A stretch of DNA of 64,000 nucleotides, taken from assembly GCA_035409945.1 (NCBI GenBank), contig DAONQC010000008.1, forward strand, positions 6,209 to 70,208, read 5' to 3'. Position numbers and translations under genes: made by a program. The notes under the pieces were generated by a model. It was not told the origin of the DNA and did no database searches. It saw only the letters and a list, made by a program, of their open reading frames with translations. Below are positions 7,848 through 17,300 of the stretch, in pieces (position 1 is the stretch's first letter; each line of letters starts with the position of its first letter). Origin of the DNA: MWEH01 sp035409945 (GTDB taxonomy: Bacteria > Bacillota > Clostridia > Christensenellales > DTU072).

Positions 7848-7856
7848 TGATATAAT
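7848..7856 (+). promoter_or_regulatory. Extended -10 promoter of the small lipoprotein gene
   Basis: TG-A-TATAAT at 7848-7856 is an extended -10 element 41 bp before the start codon. The -35 region is weak (TTAGAT near 7827), as is usual for extended -10 promoters. Confidence 0.6.
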
Positions 7857-7896
7857 GATTTCGGTAACACAAATAAAAATATTTAGGAGGTGAAAT

Positions 7897-8238
7897 ATGA
7901 AAAAAGTATTACCAGTAATTTCATTAGTTTTAGTAGTAGTTTTAGTAGCAATGTTTTTAGTAGCATGCGGACCATCCACAGTCGCCAAAGCTAAAGAAAA
8001 CCTAAGTGAAGCAGGTTATTTAGTAGCCGGTGGACAGAGAGAAGCAGAAGGAGTTGTTGGTGTTATCATAGCAACCAAGTTAACGAGCTCCATGACAGGT
8101 GTTCTTTATAGCTCAACATCAGCAGCAAATGCAGACTATAAGAAAATCAAAGAAGAACACCCAAATACAACTGTTGAAAAAATAGGAAAGTGGGTTGTCT
8201 GGGGCGACGAAGCCGCGATTAAAGCATTCAAAGGCTAA
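7897..8238 (+). CDS. Small lipoprotein of unknown function
   Basis: A 113-residue protein with a lipoprotein signal peptide: charged MKK, a hydrophobic stretch, and the lipobox LVAC with the acylated Cys at about residue 24. The mature part is about 90 residues and ends in KIGKWVVWGDEAAIKAFKG, a small alpha/beta-looking domain. It should sit on the outer face of the membrane. I do not recognise the domain. AGGAGG lies six bases before the ATG, and a promoter and a strong terminator flank the gene, so it is transcribed alone. Confidence 0.8.
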   Translation: MKKVLPVISLVLVVVLVAMFLVACGPSTVAKAKENLSEAGYLVAGGQREAEGVVGVIIATKLTSSMTGVLYSSTSAANADYKKIKEEHPNTTVEKIGKWVVWGDEAAIKAFKG

Positions 8239-8280
8239 GGTTAAATAAGAAAAAACTAATAATTAAACTTATTGAAATAG

Positions 8281-8310
8281 AAAACCATGCTCAAACGAGT
8301 GTGGTTTTTT
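8281..8310 (+). terminator. Terminator of the small lipoprotein gene
   Basis: An 11-bp stem with two G-T pairs (8282-8292 with 8297-8307), an AAAC loop and a run of six T. Confidence 0.9.
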
Positions 8311-8551
8311 ATATGCTGTATTACTGTTTCTTTTATGAGAGAATAAGGTAAGGCAGTTAGTGCTTATTTTCAGTAAAATTGCTTTATAGTAATCAATTGA
8401 TTATAAAAAGATATATGCTAAAATTATAGAAGGCATGAACAATTCGTTATTGTATGATAAATAATGGCTATCAGTAAATGCACTAAATACTTAATTTAAA
8501 TAAGTCTGTTTTGGTAAGGGCTACAATATACAAGGTTATAAGGAAGGCAAG
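8311..8551. other. AT-rich gap before the methylase gene
   Basis: No convincing gene, repeat or RNA structure is visible here apart from the ribosome binding site AAGGAAGG just before 8552. Confidence 0.5.
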
Positions 8552-9559
8552 ATGAATTACATAGGTTCAAAATACTCATTACTAGATTTTTTACACCAAA
8601 CTATTAGTAAAATTACAGGATATAAAGATGGCGACAATATTGTTTTTGCAGATTTACTTGCAGGAACTGGCGTTGTAGGTGCATATTACCGAAATCTCGG
8701 ATGCACGGTTTTAGCAAATGATATTCAATATTATAGCTATGTTATGAATAAACATTACATCGAAGGCGATGATTCTATCGATACTTCGTACCTAGAAGAA
8801 TTAAATTCATTAGAAGGAATTGAAGGGTTTGTATATAAAAACTACTGTTTAGGTTCTGGAAGCAATAGAATGTATTTTACAGATGAAAATGGTAAAAAAT
8901 GCGATGCAATAAGAGTTAGAATTGAACAATTATACAAAGAAAGCAAAATTAATGAAAAGACATATTTCTTTTATTTAGCTAGCCTAATAAACTCTATTGA
9001 TAAGGTTGCAAACACAGCTTCAGTATATGGGGCATTTTTAAAACACATAAAAGCGTCTGCAGCAAAACCGCTTGTTCTTGAGCCTCTTGACATTATTGAT
9101 GGCCCAGTTGGTGAAACTTTTAATGAAGATATTAATGAACTGATAAAGAATATTAAAGGCGATGTTCTATATCTCGATCCACCATATAATGCTAGACAAT
9201 ACTGTTCAAACTATCATGTGTTAGAGACAATCGCAAAGTATGACAACCCAGTTCTTTCAGGTGTTACTGGGATGCGCGAAGCGAAAGAGCAAAAAAGTGA
9301 ATTTTGTTCCAAAAGAACTGTAGAAAAGGCGTTTGATTACTTAATTAAAAATGCAAACTTTAAGTACATCTTTTTAAGTTACAATAATGAAGGGCTCATG
9401 AGCTTGCATACAATCAAAAACATAATGTCTAAGTATGGCAAATATTCATACAAGATAAAAGAACATAGAAGATTCAAGGCTGATAAGGATGAAAATAGAA
9501 ACATAACCGCAAGCGCAACCGTCGAATATATACATTGTTTAGTTAAAAATAATAAATAA
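8552..9559 (+). CDS. D12-class N6-adenine DNA methyltransferase, probably orphan
   Basis: Transfers a methyl group from S-adenosylmethionine to adenine in DNA. The SAM loop is LLAGTGVVGAYY (around residues 32-43), preceded by NYIGSKYSLLDF typical of the D12 class. The catalytic DPPY is near residue 209 (YLDPPYNARQYCSNYHVLETIAKYDNP). At 335 residues it is complete. AAGGAAGG precedes the ATG. No restriction endonuclease gene is adjacent on either side, so it is either a solitary methylase or the survivor of a restriction-modification system. The recognition sequence cannot be read from the protein. Confidence 0.9.
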   Translation: MNYIGSKYSLLDFLHQTISKITGYKDGDNIVFADLLAGTGVVGAYYRNLGCTVLANDIQYYSYVMNKHYIEGDDSIDTSYLEELNSLEGIEGFVYKNYCLGSGSNRMYFTDENGKKCDAIRVRIEQLYKESKINEKTYFFYLASLINSIDKVANTASVYGAFLKHIKASAAKPLVLEPLDIIDGPVGETFNEDINELIKNIKGDVLYLDPPYNARQYCSNYHVLETIAKYDNPVLSGVTGMREAKEQKSEFCSKRTVEKAFDYLIKNANFKYIFLSYNNEGLMSLHTIKNIMSKYGKYSYKIKEHRRFKADKDENRNITASATVEYIHCLVKNNK

Positions 9560-9872
9560 ACGCTTTATACATCAGGCCTTTCTCTGTAAATAATATATGC
9601 TGGTTCGTTATTATCCATAAAGATATTTTTTGTGGTTAAGGTTGTCAGTTGGAGCATTACTAGACATATACTTGAGCGTTACAGAGAAATTGATTAGGTT
9701 TATCAGTTGTCATAGAAAGCAGGGCGGTTGATATACCTTCGAGCGTTACATCAAAGTAAGTGATTAAGTTACATAAAGTGGCAAAATTCCTCGATTATAA
9801 AGCATAAAAAATATATAATGGTGGTAATAAAATAATATATGTAAGATCACTAGTTGGTCGAAGGGGTGGAAT
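9560..9872. repeat. Degenerate tandem repeats downstream of the methylase
   Basis: GAGCGTTACA occurs at 9674-9683 and 9741-9750 (period 67), with a variant GAGCATTAC at 9652. TGATTAGGTT and TGATTAAGTT follow at a similar distance. Parts of the unit (CGGTTGATA...TTCGAGCGTTAC and ATCAAAGTAAGTG) also occur at 12685-12725 in permuted order. A stretch at about 9589-9627 loosely matches the methylase 3' end. The last ~50 bp must hold the rubrerythrin promoter (TATAAT at about 9815). Confidence 0.45.
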
Positions 9873-10532
9873 ATGAAAAAATATCGTTGTACAGTTTGTG
9901 GGTATATTTTAGAAGGTGAGTTAACCGCTGATTATACCTGCCCAGTTTGTAAAGTACCAGCAAGTAAATTTGTTTTAATTGAAGAAGTTGATAAGGGCAA
10001 TAAATATGCAGGAACACAAACTGAAAAGAATTTGCAAGATGCATTCGCAGGAGAAAGCCAAGCTAGAAACAAGTATACCTATTGGGCAAAAGTTGCCTCA
10101 AATGAAGGATACGATCAAATTGCAGAGCTATTTCTAAAAACAGCCCGCAATGAGCAAGAGCATGCGAAACTATGGTTTGAGGAGCTTGGTGGAATTAATA
10201 CAACATCAGTTAATCTACTAAATGCTGCCGAAGGTGAAAACTATGAGTGGACGGAAATGTATGCTGACTTTGCTAATGTTGCTGAAAAAGAAGGATTCCC
10301 AGAACTTGCTAAAAAGTTTAGAGCAGTAGCGGCTGTAGAAAAAGCACACGAAGATAGATATCGTAAGCTTTTAAGCAATGTAGAGACTAAAAAGGTGTTT
10401 AAAAAGGCAGATACAACTACTTGGGAGTGCAGAGTTTGTGGACATCTAGTAGACTCAAAAGAAGCACCAAAGGCATGCCCGATTTGCAATTATGCACAAA
10501 GTTTCTTCGAAGTCAGAGCGGAAAACTATTAA
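9873..10532 (+). CDS. rbr: Rubrerythrin with rubredoxin domains at both ends
   Basis: Cytoplasmic non-heme iron peroxidase that protects anaerobes by reducing hydrogen peroxide. Residues 1-35 are a rubredoxin-type site (CTVCGYILEG then CPVCKVPASKF). The middle ~135 residues are the ferritin-like diiron domain (NLQDAFAGESQARNKYTYWA, NEQEHAKLWFEELGG, VAAVEKAHEDRYRKLL). The last ~35 are a second rubredoxin-like site (CRVCGHLV then CPICNYAQSFF). Classical rubrerythrins carry only the C-terminal one and 'reverse' ones only the N-terminal one; this protein has both. AAGGGGTGG precedes the ATG, and a terminator follows. It is likely a stand-alone unit. Confidence 0.95.
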   Translation: MKKYRCTVCGYILEGELTADYTCPVCKVPASKFVLIEEVDKGNKYAGTQTEKNLQDAFAGESQARNKYTYWAKVASNEGYDQIAELFLKTARNEQEHAKLWFEELGGINTTSVNLLNAAEGENYEWTEMYADFANVAEKEGFPELAKKFRAVAAVEKAHEDRYRKLLSNVETKKVFKKADTTTWECRVCGHLVDSKEAPKACPICNYAQSFFEVRAENY

Positions 10533-10539
10533 TCCAAAA

Positions 10540-10569
10540 CAGCTTAATGTAGGTTTCTTAAACTATTAG
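10540..10569 (+). pseudogene. Possible ghost copy of the rubrerythrin C-terminus
   Basis: Read from 10540 this gives QLNVGFLNY and TAG, against the real AQSFFEVRAENY. The DNA shares GTTTCTT and AAACTATTA with the gene, with a gap between. It is short, so chance similarity is possible. Confidence 0.35.
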
Positions 10570-10589
10570 ATTTGGATACTAAACAAAAT

Positions 10590-10615
10590 ACAACCTCGCG
10601 ATACTGCGAGGTTGT
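10590..10615. terminator. Bidirectional terminator between rubrerythrin and the SGNH hydrolase
   Basis: A perfect 10-bp stem, ACAACCTCGC/GCGAGGTTGT, with a 6-nt loop between convergent genes. On the minus strand it is followed by ATTTTGTTT; on the plus strand the T tract is poor. Confidence 0.75.
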
Positions 10616-10649
10616 ATTATTATGTAAAGTAGTGCTATTTATAGAAATG

Positions 10650-12365
10650 TTATTCTGCATCCGCGCCATTTGAGGCAACTAAAGAAAGGGGTAAAAACTC
10701 GATACGCATTTCTATTTTTTCGGGATTTCCTTTTCCATCTAAATCTGCATCAATAATAACATATGGGTCTGTTCTCCGTCCGGTTTTGCCAAGATATATG
10801 ACACTGCGTACATTTCCTTCATAGTCAGTAACACTAGATATTTCATATCTGGCTGTAATCTTTATTCCGTAATCTCTATCAGGTGGGAGAGTAAAGCTAG
10901 AAGGCAGTGATCCGGTTTCGTCAATAGCAATTGCTATCTCATCAAAAGGTGTTTCTGAAAAATCTATCCCAATAAGTTCTATACCTAGGGAGTTTTTGAT
11001 AGTAGGGATAACATCGGCAGAGTTATCTTTATCTCGACCTAGGAACAAATCTCCATACTTTGCTACGAAATCAGAAAAACCTTCATCATATTCATCAGGT
11101 TGTGATAAATCGATACCACCTAATAAGTTATTTAAAAGAGGAACAATTCCCTCGTTTAAGTATAGTACAATTTCCATTGTTCCGTCGGTCTTAAACTTCA
11201 CATAGCTATTATAGTAATCTATGGCTATCCCAACCAATGTAGGATGAAAATAAATTAGTGATAAGCTATCTATTGGTAGTGTAGTTTCGTTTTTTGCATA
11301 TGTGGCTGGCTGCTTAGGAGTAGCTGCTAAAACCATGTCTTTGTTATTAACAGTATGACCGTTTGTGGCTGCGAAAAACACTTTTGTAACTTCTTCATAA
11401 CTATTTGCATCGTTTACTTTTTTAACTAAAGAATCAACGTCAATTATGCCATCAAAAAGTCTATGTGCTTGTTTTATGCGTAAATTTTTATAATTTGCTA
11501 GGGCTTTTTCTCTATTAGCAAGACCAAGCTCTTCTAGTTTTTTCTGTATTACTCCACCGATAACGGCATGTCCTTCATTTGATGGGTGAAGTACATCGCT
11601 AAATAATAAATTGCCAGCACGTACTTTGTCTTCTAGATAAATATCGTCAAATTCTTTTGCAACATCAAGTATGTGATAAGCGCCGGGATGTTCTTCTAAA
11701 TAGTCTTTTATTATATCGTTCATTATATCGATATAAATTTGGAAAAAGGCTCTATATTCCGATGGCTCCATACCGGTTTCCCGTATCATTTCGATTCGGG
11801 TTTCGTTAAACATACATGGGTCATCCATAGCGGGATTGTATTGCGTGAACATAAAAATATGTGCATTTGGATTAAGCCTTCTTAATTCATCAATAGCTGC
11901 ATAAAAATGAATTTTAGCATTTGCTAGTGAATTGGTAGCAACTGTCGCAGTAAGCTCTCTATCAAGGACTAGGTCAAAAGCACCAAGCTGTAAAAGGTCA
12001 TTTGCAAGCATTGAAATTGTTATGACATCTGCTTCCCTTATGTGAGTGGCAGTAAGATATGCATTTTTATCTCCTGCTTTAATAAAGTCTTCAAACTGAT
12101 AGGTTCTATGCCCGGATACAGCTCTATTGAATCCCTCATATTTATTTATTTCACTAATAATGCCATAAAAAGCGTAACTGTCCCTTTCGTGTATAGGTGC
12201 GGGGCCCAAAATTCCTTCGCTTATAGAGTCCCCTAAAAACACGATTTTTAAAGGTTTTTCGTAAGATTCATTATTCAGAGAAACAACAGCCAGTACTGAT
12301 GCCGATAGGACTGCAATAAGCAATATTGTTATTATAAGTTTTGATACTTTTACAACCGCTTTCAC
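10650..12365 (-). CDS. Membrane-anchored or secreted SGNH/GDSL hydrolase
   Basis: Predicted extracellular esterase or acetylhydrolase. A hydrophobic segment (residues ~8-30) serves as signal peptide or anchor. The SGNH domain follows: block I FLGDSISEG with the nucleophile Ser, ISMLANDLLQLG with the Asn, and block V DVLHPSNEGHAVIG with Asp and His. After ~residue 290 comes a C-terminal region of about 280 residues that I do not recognise. It is longer than the usual ~200-residue enzymes. The start codon is GTG at 12365, with GAGG eight bases upstream. The gene converges on rubrerythrin. The substrate is unknown; cell-wall or capsule polysaccharide is a reasonable guess. Confidence 0.8.
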   Translation of the reverse strand: MKAVVKVSKLIITILLIAVLSASVLAVVSLNNESYEKPLKIVFLGDSISEGILGPAPIHERDSYAFYGIISEINKYEGFNRAVSGHRTYQFEDFIKAGDKNAYLTATHIREADVITISMLANDLLQLGAFDLVLDRELTATVATNSLANAKIHFYAAIDELRRLNPNAHIFMFTQYNPAMDDPCMFNETRIEMIRETGMEPSEYRAFFQIYIDIMNDIIKDYLEEHPGAYHILDVAKEFDDIYLEDKVRAGNLLFSDVLHPSNEGHAVIGGVIQKKLEELGLANREKALANYKNLRIKQAHRLFDGIIDVDSLVKKVNDANSYEEVTKVFFAATNGHTVNNKDMVLAATPKQPATYAKNETTLPIDSLSLIYFHPTLVGIAIDYYNSYVKFKTDGTMEIVLYLNEGIVPLLNNLLGGIDLSQPDEYDEGFSDFVAKYGDLFLGRDKDNSADVIPTIKNSLGIELIGIDFSETPFDEIAIAIDETGSLPSSFTLPPDRDYGIKITARYEISSVTDYEGNVRSVIYLGKTGRRTDPYVIIDADLDGKGNPEKIEMRIEFLPLSLVASNGADAE

Positions 12366-12634
12366 TGCAATTTCCTCGTATATAATGCTGTTTGAATTTA
12401 ACCAGTAAAAAGGTTAGCAACATTACTTTATATATTTCATTTGCTGCATGACGCTTGCATAGTCAGCTCCGCAAAATATAATTAATTTTATTTTAACACA
12501 TAAAGAGCTAATGTCTACCACCAATTAAATATATGTAAATGCTGTTAGAGTATCCACAATATATAACCGTATGAAATGTGGAGCATATTGAAATGGATTG
12601 CTGAGAAAAACATGAAAAACAAACAGAATAACAA

Positions 12635-12668
12635 GAAAACATAGTACTTCAATTTACTTTACATATTA
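12635..12668 (-). repeat. Dispersed inverted repeat, copy 2
   Basis: CAATTTACTTTACATATTA (12650-12668) is the exact reverse complement of 1745-1763; the flank GAAAACATAG also matches. It lies in the gap upstream of the aromatic operon promoter. Confidence 0.6.
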
Positions 12669-12684
12669 CAGCAATGTGTTAGTT

Positions 12685-12725
12685 ATCAAAGTAAGTGCAA
12701 CGGTAGATAGCCCCTCGAACATTGC
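12685..12725. repeat. Intergenic repeat related to 9725-9762
   Basis: ATCAAAGTAAGTG is identical to 9750-9762. The following CGGTAGATAGCCCCTCGAAC matches 9725-9744 imperfectly. The two halves are in the opposite order at the two sites, as expected for pieces of a tandem array. The rest of 12366-12750 shows nothing recognisable. Confidence 0.4.
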
Positions 12726-12753
12726 GGGGTAAGCAAACCATACATTTTATGCC

Positions 12754-12782
12754 TTGACAAAGGGATATCTTGGTAGTACACT
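12754..12782 (+). promoter_or_regulatory. Promoter of the aromatic amino acid operon
   Basis: Consensus TTGACA (12754-12759) and TACACT (12777-12782) with a 17-bp spacer. Transcription would start near 12789, about 30 nt before the leader peptide start codon. Confidence 0.8.
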
Positions 12783-12817
12783 AATAAACATACACAAATT
12801 GCCGTGGAGCAAAGATA

Positions 12818-12880
12818 ATGAATTCAATGATTACAGTTTACAACTATTACTACTTTTATTTTGAGGAAAGCATTTCATAG
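12818..12880 (+). CDS. Tyr/Phe-rich leader peptide of the aromatic operon attenuator
   Basis: A 20-codon reading frame, MNSMITVYNYYYFYFEESIS, with GGAG (12806-12809) eight bases before its ATG. Seven of the eight codons from position 8 to 15 encode Tyr or Phe (five Tyr, two Phe), the products of the operon it precedes. Its TAG stop directly abuts the GTGCGGT arm of the antiterminator. A ribosome finishing the peptide would cover that arm, and one stalled at Tyr/Phe codons would leave it free. This is the layout of pheA- and trp-type attenuation. The peptide itself is presumably degraded. Confidence 0.85.
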   Translation: MNSMITVYNYYYFYFEESIS

Positions 12881-12952
12881 TGCGGTAGTTTTGCTGTTGT
12901 AATAATAATCAATTTATACTAATAAACAAACCGCACAAGAGGCGGTTTTTTT
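12880..12952 (+). promoter_or_regulatory. Transcription attenuator (terminator/antiterminator) of the aromatic operon
   Basis: Three mutually exclusive pairings are visible. Terminator: AAACCGC (12928-12934) with GCGGTTT (12942-12948), then TTTT. Antiterminator: GTGCGGT (12880-12886) with ACCGCAC (12930-12936), which uses the terminator's 5' arm. Protector: AACTAT inside the leader peptide (12842-12847) with GTAGTT (12885-12890). When Tyr or Phe is scarce, the stalled ribosome would expose 12880-12890, the antiterminator would form and the operon would be read. Otherwise transcription stops about 100 bp before aroF. Confidence 0.85.
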
Positions 12953-13050
12953 AATATATAGAATCTATAAGAAAGTTAACAAAAACATGTAAAGGTATTA
13001 AGAAACTCAAATCGGATAAATTAAGTAAAAATATATAAGAGGAAAATAAA

Positions 13051-14064
13051 ATGATAGTAACAATTAAAAAAGGTGGCAATCAAGCGCAAATTGATAATTT
13101 ACTTACTTGGATAAAAAGTATTGGACTAAGCACTCATATATCTAAAGGTGAAAACAACACAATTGTGGGACTAGTTGGTGATACAACGAAAGTTGATATA
13201 GGGCTTTTAGAATCTTTAGATATAGTTGAGTCAGTTACAAGGATTCAAGAGCCGTATAAAAACGCAAATAGAAAATTTCATCCCGAAGATACAATAATAG
13301 AAGTAGGTGGACATAAATATGGGGGAAATAACTTCCAAATAATTGCAGGACCTTGCTCTGTTGAATCTAGAGAACAAGTGCTTAGCATTGCAAAAGAGGT
13401 AAAAAAGGCAGGTGCTACTGCACTTCGCGGTGGTGCATTTAAGCCAAGAACATCTCCGTATGCCTTCCAGGGACTCGGGTTTGAAGGACTTGATATATTA
13501 AGAGAGGTTCGAGCTGAAACGGGGATGCCAATTGTTACTGAAATAATGAGTGAGTTACATATTGAAGAATTTATGGATGTAGATATCATTCAAGTTGGTG
13601 CAAGAAATATGCAAAACTTTGCTCTTCTAAAAGAATTAGGGAAACTTGATAAACCTATCCTTTTGAAAAGAGGTCTTTCTGCAACTATTGAAGAATGGCT
13701 TATGAGCGCAGAATACATAATGGCTGGTGGTAATAAAAAAATTATTCTTTGCGAGCGAGGGATTAGAACCTTTGAACCATATACTAGAAATACTCTTGAT
13801 TTGTCGGCCATCCCTCTCATAAAAGAAAAAACTCACTTGCCTGTAATAGTGGACCCGAGCCACGCATCAGGATTATCACGTTTAGTTAGACCAATGTCAT
13901 TAGCTTCGGTGGGAGCGGGTGCAGATGGACTTATTATAGAAGTACACAACGATCCTCCACGAGCACTTTGTGATGGTGCACAATGCTTAAGACCCGAACA
14001 ATTTAGTGAGGTAGTTCAAGCAATAGACGTAATGCTACCACTAGTTGGCAAAGTAAGGGATTAA
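13051..14064 (+). CDS. aroF: 3-deoxy-7-phosphoheptulonate (DAHP) synthase, type I-beta
   Basis: First step of the shikimate pathway: condenses phosphoenolpyruvate with erythrose 4-phosphate. The first ~85 residues form the ferredoxin-like regulatory domain seen in Thermotoga-type enzymes, which binds Tyr or Phe as feedback inhibitor. The TIM barrel follows, with IAGPCSVES, ALRGGAFKPRTSPYAFQG, IQVGARNMQN, ILLKRG, CERGIRTFE and VDPSHASG. At 337 residues it is complete. GAGG lies upstream of the ATG. It is the first structural gene after the attenuator, so both its synthesis and its activity appear to answer to Tyr/Phe. A diverged copy of its 3' end lies 50 bp after the stop. Confidence 0.95.
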   Translation: MIVTIKKGGNQAQIDNLLTWIKSIGLSTHISKGENNTIVGLVGDTTKVDIGLLESLDIVESVTRIQEPYKNANRKFHPEDTIIEVGGHKYGGNNFQIIAGPCSVESREQVLSIAKEVKKAGATALRGGAFKPRTSPYAFQGLGFEGLDILREVRAETGMPIVTEIMSELHIEEFMDVDIIQVGARNMQNFALLKELGKLDKPILLKRGLSATIEEWLMSAEYIMAGGNKKIILCERGIRTFEPYTRNTLDLSAIPLIKEKTHLPVIVDPSHASGLSRLVRPMSLASVGAGADGLIIEVHNDPPRALCDGAQCLRPEQFSEVVQAIDVMLPLVGKVRD

Positions 14065-14114
14065 AGTAGGCACTAATTAAAATACTATGGTGAGCGCTAT
14101 GTGGCGGGATTAAG

Positions 14115-14159
14115 GCAATAAATGTCAAACTGCTGCCAGTTGGTAAAGTAAGGGGTTAA
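14115..14159 (+). pseudogene. Ghost copy of the aroF C-terminus
   Basis: Read from 14115 this gives AINVKLLPVGKVRG and TAA. The true AroF ending is AIDVMLPLVGKVRD and TAA, starting at about 14020. The DNA shares GTTGG-AAAGTAAGGG-TTAA. The copy has no upstream coding capacity beyond a few codons, so it is a relic of a second, diverged aroF 3' end. Confidence 0.7.
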
Positions 14160-14325
14160 TGCAGAGAGTTCGCCCAAGAGATAGCGGTAAATATTTGATG
14201 GATAATGAGAGAAAGATATGGCTATGTTAACATCTGGGGGATAATAAGATAGGCTAGCGAAAGATAGCGAGATACAGATTAATAGTTAAAATAATTGATA
14301 GAAAATTAAGATAAGTAGGTGGAAA

Positions 14326-17300
14326 ATGAACATTGCAATTATTGGACTTGGACTTATAGGTGGGAGTTTAGGAAAGGCGATTTTATCGCGAACTAAACAT
14401 CTTGTGTTTGGTAAAGATATTGACCCAATTGCCGTTATTAAAGCACGGCTCACAAATGCAATAACAGAAGAACTAACCGATGAAATGCTAAAGCAAGTTG
14501 ACTTAGTAATAGTAGCTCTTCCTCCCGCAAAAACTATAGAAGAAATGAAAAAAATTGTTCCAAAACTTAAAAACGGTGCAATCGTAATTGATTGTGCAGG
14601 AACAAAACGCAAAGTAATAGCCGCTATGGAAGAATTAAAAAAGGAATATCCAGACATTGAATTTGTAGGCACACACCCAATGGCAGGTAGGGAATATAGC
14701 GGAATTGATTATGCAGTCGAAGGGCTTTTTGATAATTCCTTTATAATCATAACGCCCGTTCAAAATACTATGCCTGCGCTTATGACAGTAAAAGAGTTAT
14801 TTATCGCAATAGGTGCGGAAGATATAGAAGTAGCAAATAAAGATGTGCACGACAAAATGATAGCGTATACCTCACAGCTTGCACATATCGTTTCTAGTGC
14901 ATACATTAAAAATCCTTTAGCGGTAGAACACGCTGGATTCTCTGCTGGTAGTTTTAAAGATTTAACTAGAGTTGCAAGGTTAAACCCTGAAATGTGGACC
15001 GAGCTTTTTATAGAAAATAAAGATAATTTAGTAGCTCATATAGATGAAATACAAAAGCATTTAACCGAATATAGAAATGCAATTGATAGTCAAGATAAAG
15101 ATAAACTGGCAAAACTACTCGAAGATGGGGTTAAACAGAAAAAGGCATCCGAAGATGTGTTGAACGCCCGAATTAAAAAACTAAAAGATACAAAAGAAGA
15201 TGATACGCAAAGTAAAATATTACTAGATAACGGACTAATAGGCGAAACTGGCAAGTTAATAAAAAATATTGCAACTGGCAAAAATATTTTAATTGTTTCC
15301 GATACAAATGTATCAAAGTTTTACTTAAACACCGTTAAAGATAGTTTAGAAAAATCGGGATACAAAGTTGGTAGTCACATTTTCGAAGCAGGAGAGCAAA
15401 GTAAAAACTATAAGACTTACATAGATATTTTATCGTCAGCTAGTGAGAATATGCTTACTAGAAATGACTGCATCATAGCTCTTGGTGGAGGCGTTGTTAG
15501 TGATATTGCTGGATTTGCTGCTGCAACGTATATGCGTGGAATTAAATATATTACGATATCAACATCCCTTCTTGGCATGGTAGATGCGGCAATTGGTGGG
15601 AAAACGGGGATAGATACAGAATACGGAAAAAACTTAACAGGCTGCTTTTATCAACCGTCGTTTGTTATATGCGATTTAGATACCCTACACACTCTACCGA
15701 TAGAAGAATACAAAAATGGTTTTGGCGAAATTATTAAATATGCAGTTTTAAATGAAAATATCTTTAATCTTGCAAATCAAGGCCTAGAGAAACCACTAAT
15801 TGAAGCATGTATTAAATTTAAGATGGATATAGTAAATAAGGATGAAAAAGAAGGAAGTGTTCGCAGACTCTTAAACCTTGGTCATACCTTTGGTCACGCA
15901 ATAGAAAAAGCATCAAACTACCAAGAAAAACATGGAGAAGCAGTGGTTAAAGGTCTATATATAATGGCTAAAGCTGCAAAAAACTCAGGTAAGCTAAAAG
16001 AAGAATCGTTTGATAAGATTGAGGAAATGATTAGTAAATACGGTTTTAGTACTAAAAATATATACACTACAAAAGCATTGATTGAGATCATAAAAACAGA
16101 TAAAAAGATGGAAAATAATGAAGTTATAAACCTCGTTGACATTGAAGATTTAGGGCAATGTAGTATTAGGAAGATATCACTTGAAGATTTAAAAGAGTAT
16201 GTAGAAGGAGAGGTAATTGTAATTGAGAGGTCAAAAATTAAGGGGGTTATAGAAGTACCTGCATCTAAATCGGTAGCGCATAGGGCTTTTATATGTGCAG
16301 CACTAGCTGATAAAGAGACTTTGATCAATGGACGTATTAAAGGAGACGACATAGATGTAACGATAGAGGCATTAAATAAGCTAGGTGCTAAGATTATTAA
16401 AAAGTCAGTTAGTCAGTTTTTAGTAACACCTTTACCTCGCAAAATAAAAACAGATAAGCCTATTGAACTTGATATGAAAAGTAGTGGCTCTAGCCTTAGG
16501 TTTCTACTTCCAATAGTAGCAGCTCTTGGTGTAAAAGCTAGGTTTGTAGGAAGTGCTGGACTTTCAAAAAGACCAATTTCTGAACTCATTAAGTTACTAA
16601 AAAGCAAAGGATTAAATGTATCTAGTGAAACCCTTCCATTTGAAATCAGTGGTACAATATCTCCAGGTAAATATGTTATAGATGGCAGTATTAGCTCTCA
16701 ATATATTACTGGACTACTGCTTGCCCTTCCAATATTAAAAGGAGAGAGTTTAATTGAAGTTATCGGCGAAAAGGTATCAAAAAACTATATAGATGTTACC
16801 CTTAATGTTCAAAACGAGTTTAATGTAAATATATCTACAGGTGACAATTTTTATGAAATTAAAGGAAATAATGGATACATTTCACCAGGTGAATATAATG
16901 TTGAAGGTGATTACAGTAGTGCTGCCGCAATGTTTTGTTTAGCTGCAGTTGCAGGTGCTGTTGAAGTTACTGGATTATCCGAAAGTTCCCTTCAGGGGGA
17001 TAAGGTAGTTCTAGATATACTGGAGAGAATGGGCGCTACTGTTAAAAGGAAAGAAAATAGCGTTCATGTAAAAAAGGGCAAGTTAAAGGCAACTAATTTT
17101 GATGCAAAGAATTGTCCAGATTTAGTGCCAGTTTTAGCTGTAACTCTCGGTGTTGTAAATGGTACATCTAGAATTTATTCTTGTGATAGATTGAAAGCAA
17201 AAGAAAGCGATAGGTTAACAGAAACTATATCTTTACTTCGGGATTTTGGCATTCCTGCAGAGATAGATGGAGATACACTCGTTATACTTGGCGGAAGACC

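Noticed and set aside
7600..7896. Ghost tail of the epimerase gene
   Set aside because: Only ATGCC is shared; the region is made of inverted repeats instead.
9589..9627. Ghost tail of the methylase
   Set aside because: An ungapped match of roughly 60 percent over 39 bases in AT-rich DNA is too weak to separate from chance.
12366..13050. T-box riboswitch upstream of aroF
   Set aside because: No T-box sequence (TGGNACCGCG-like) or specifier stem was found; the leader peptide explains the region.
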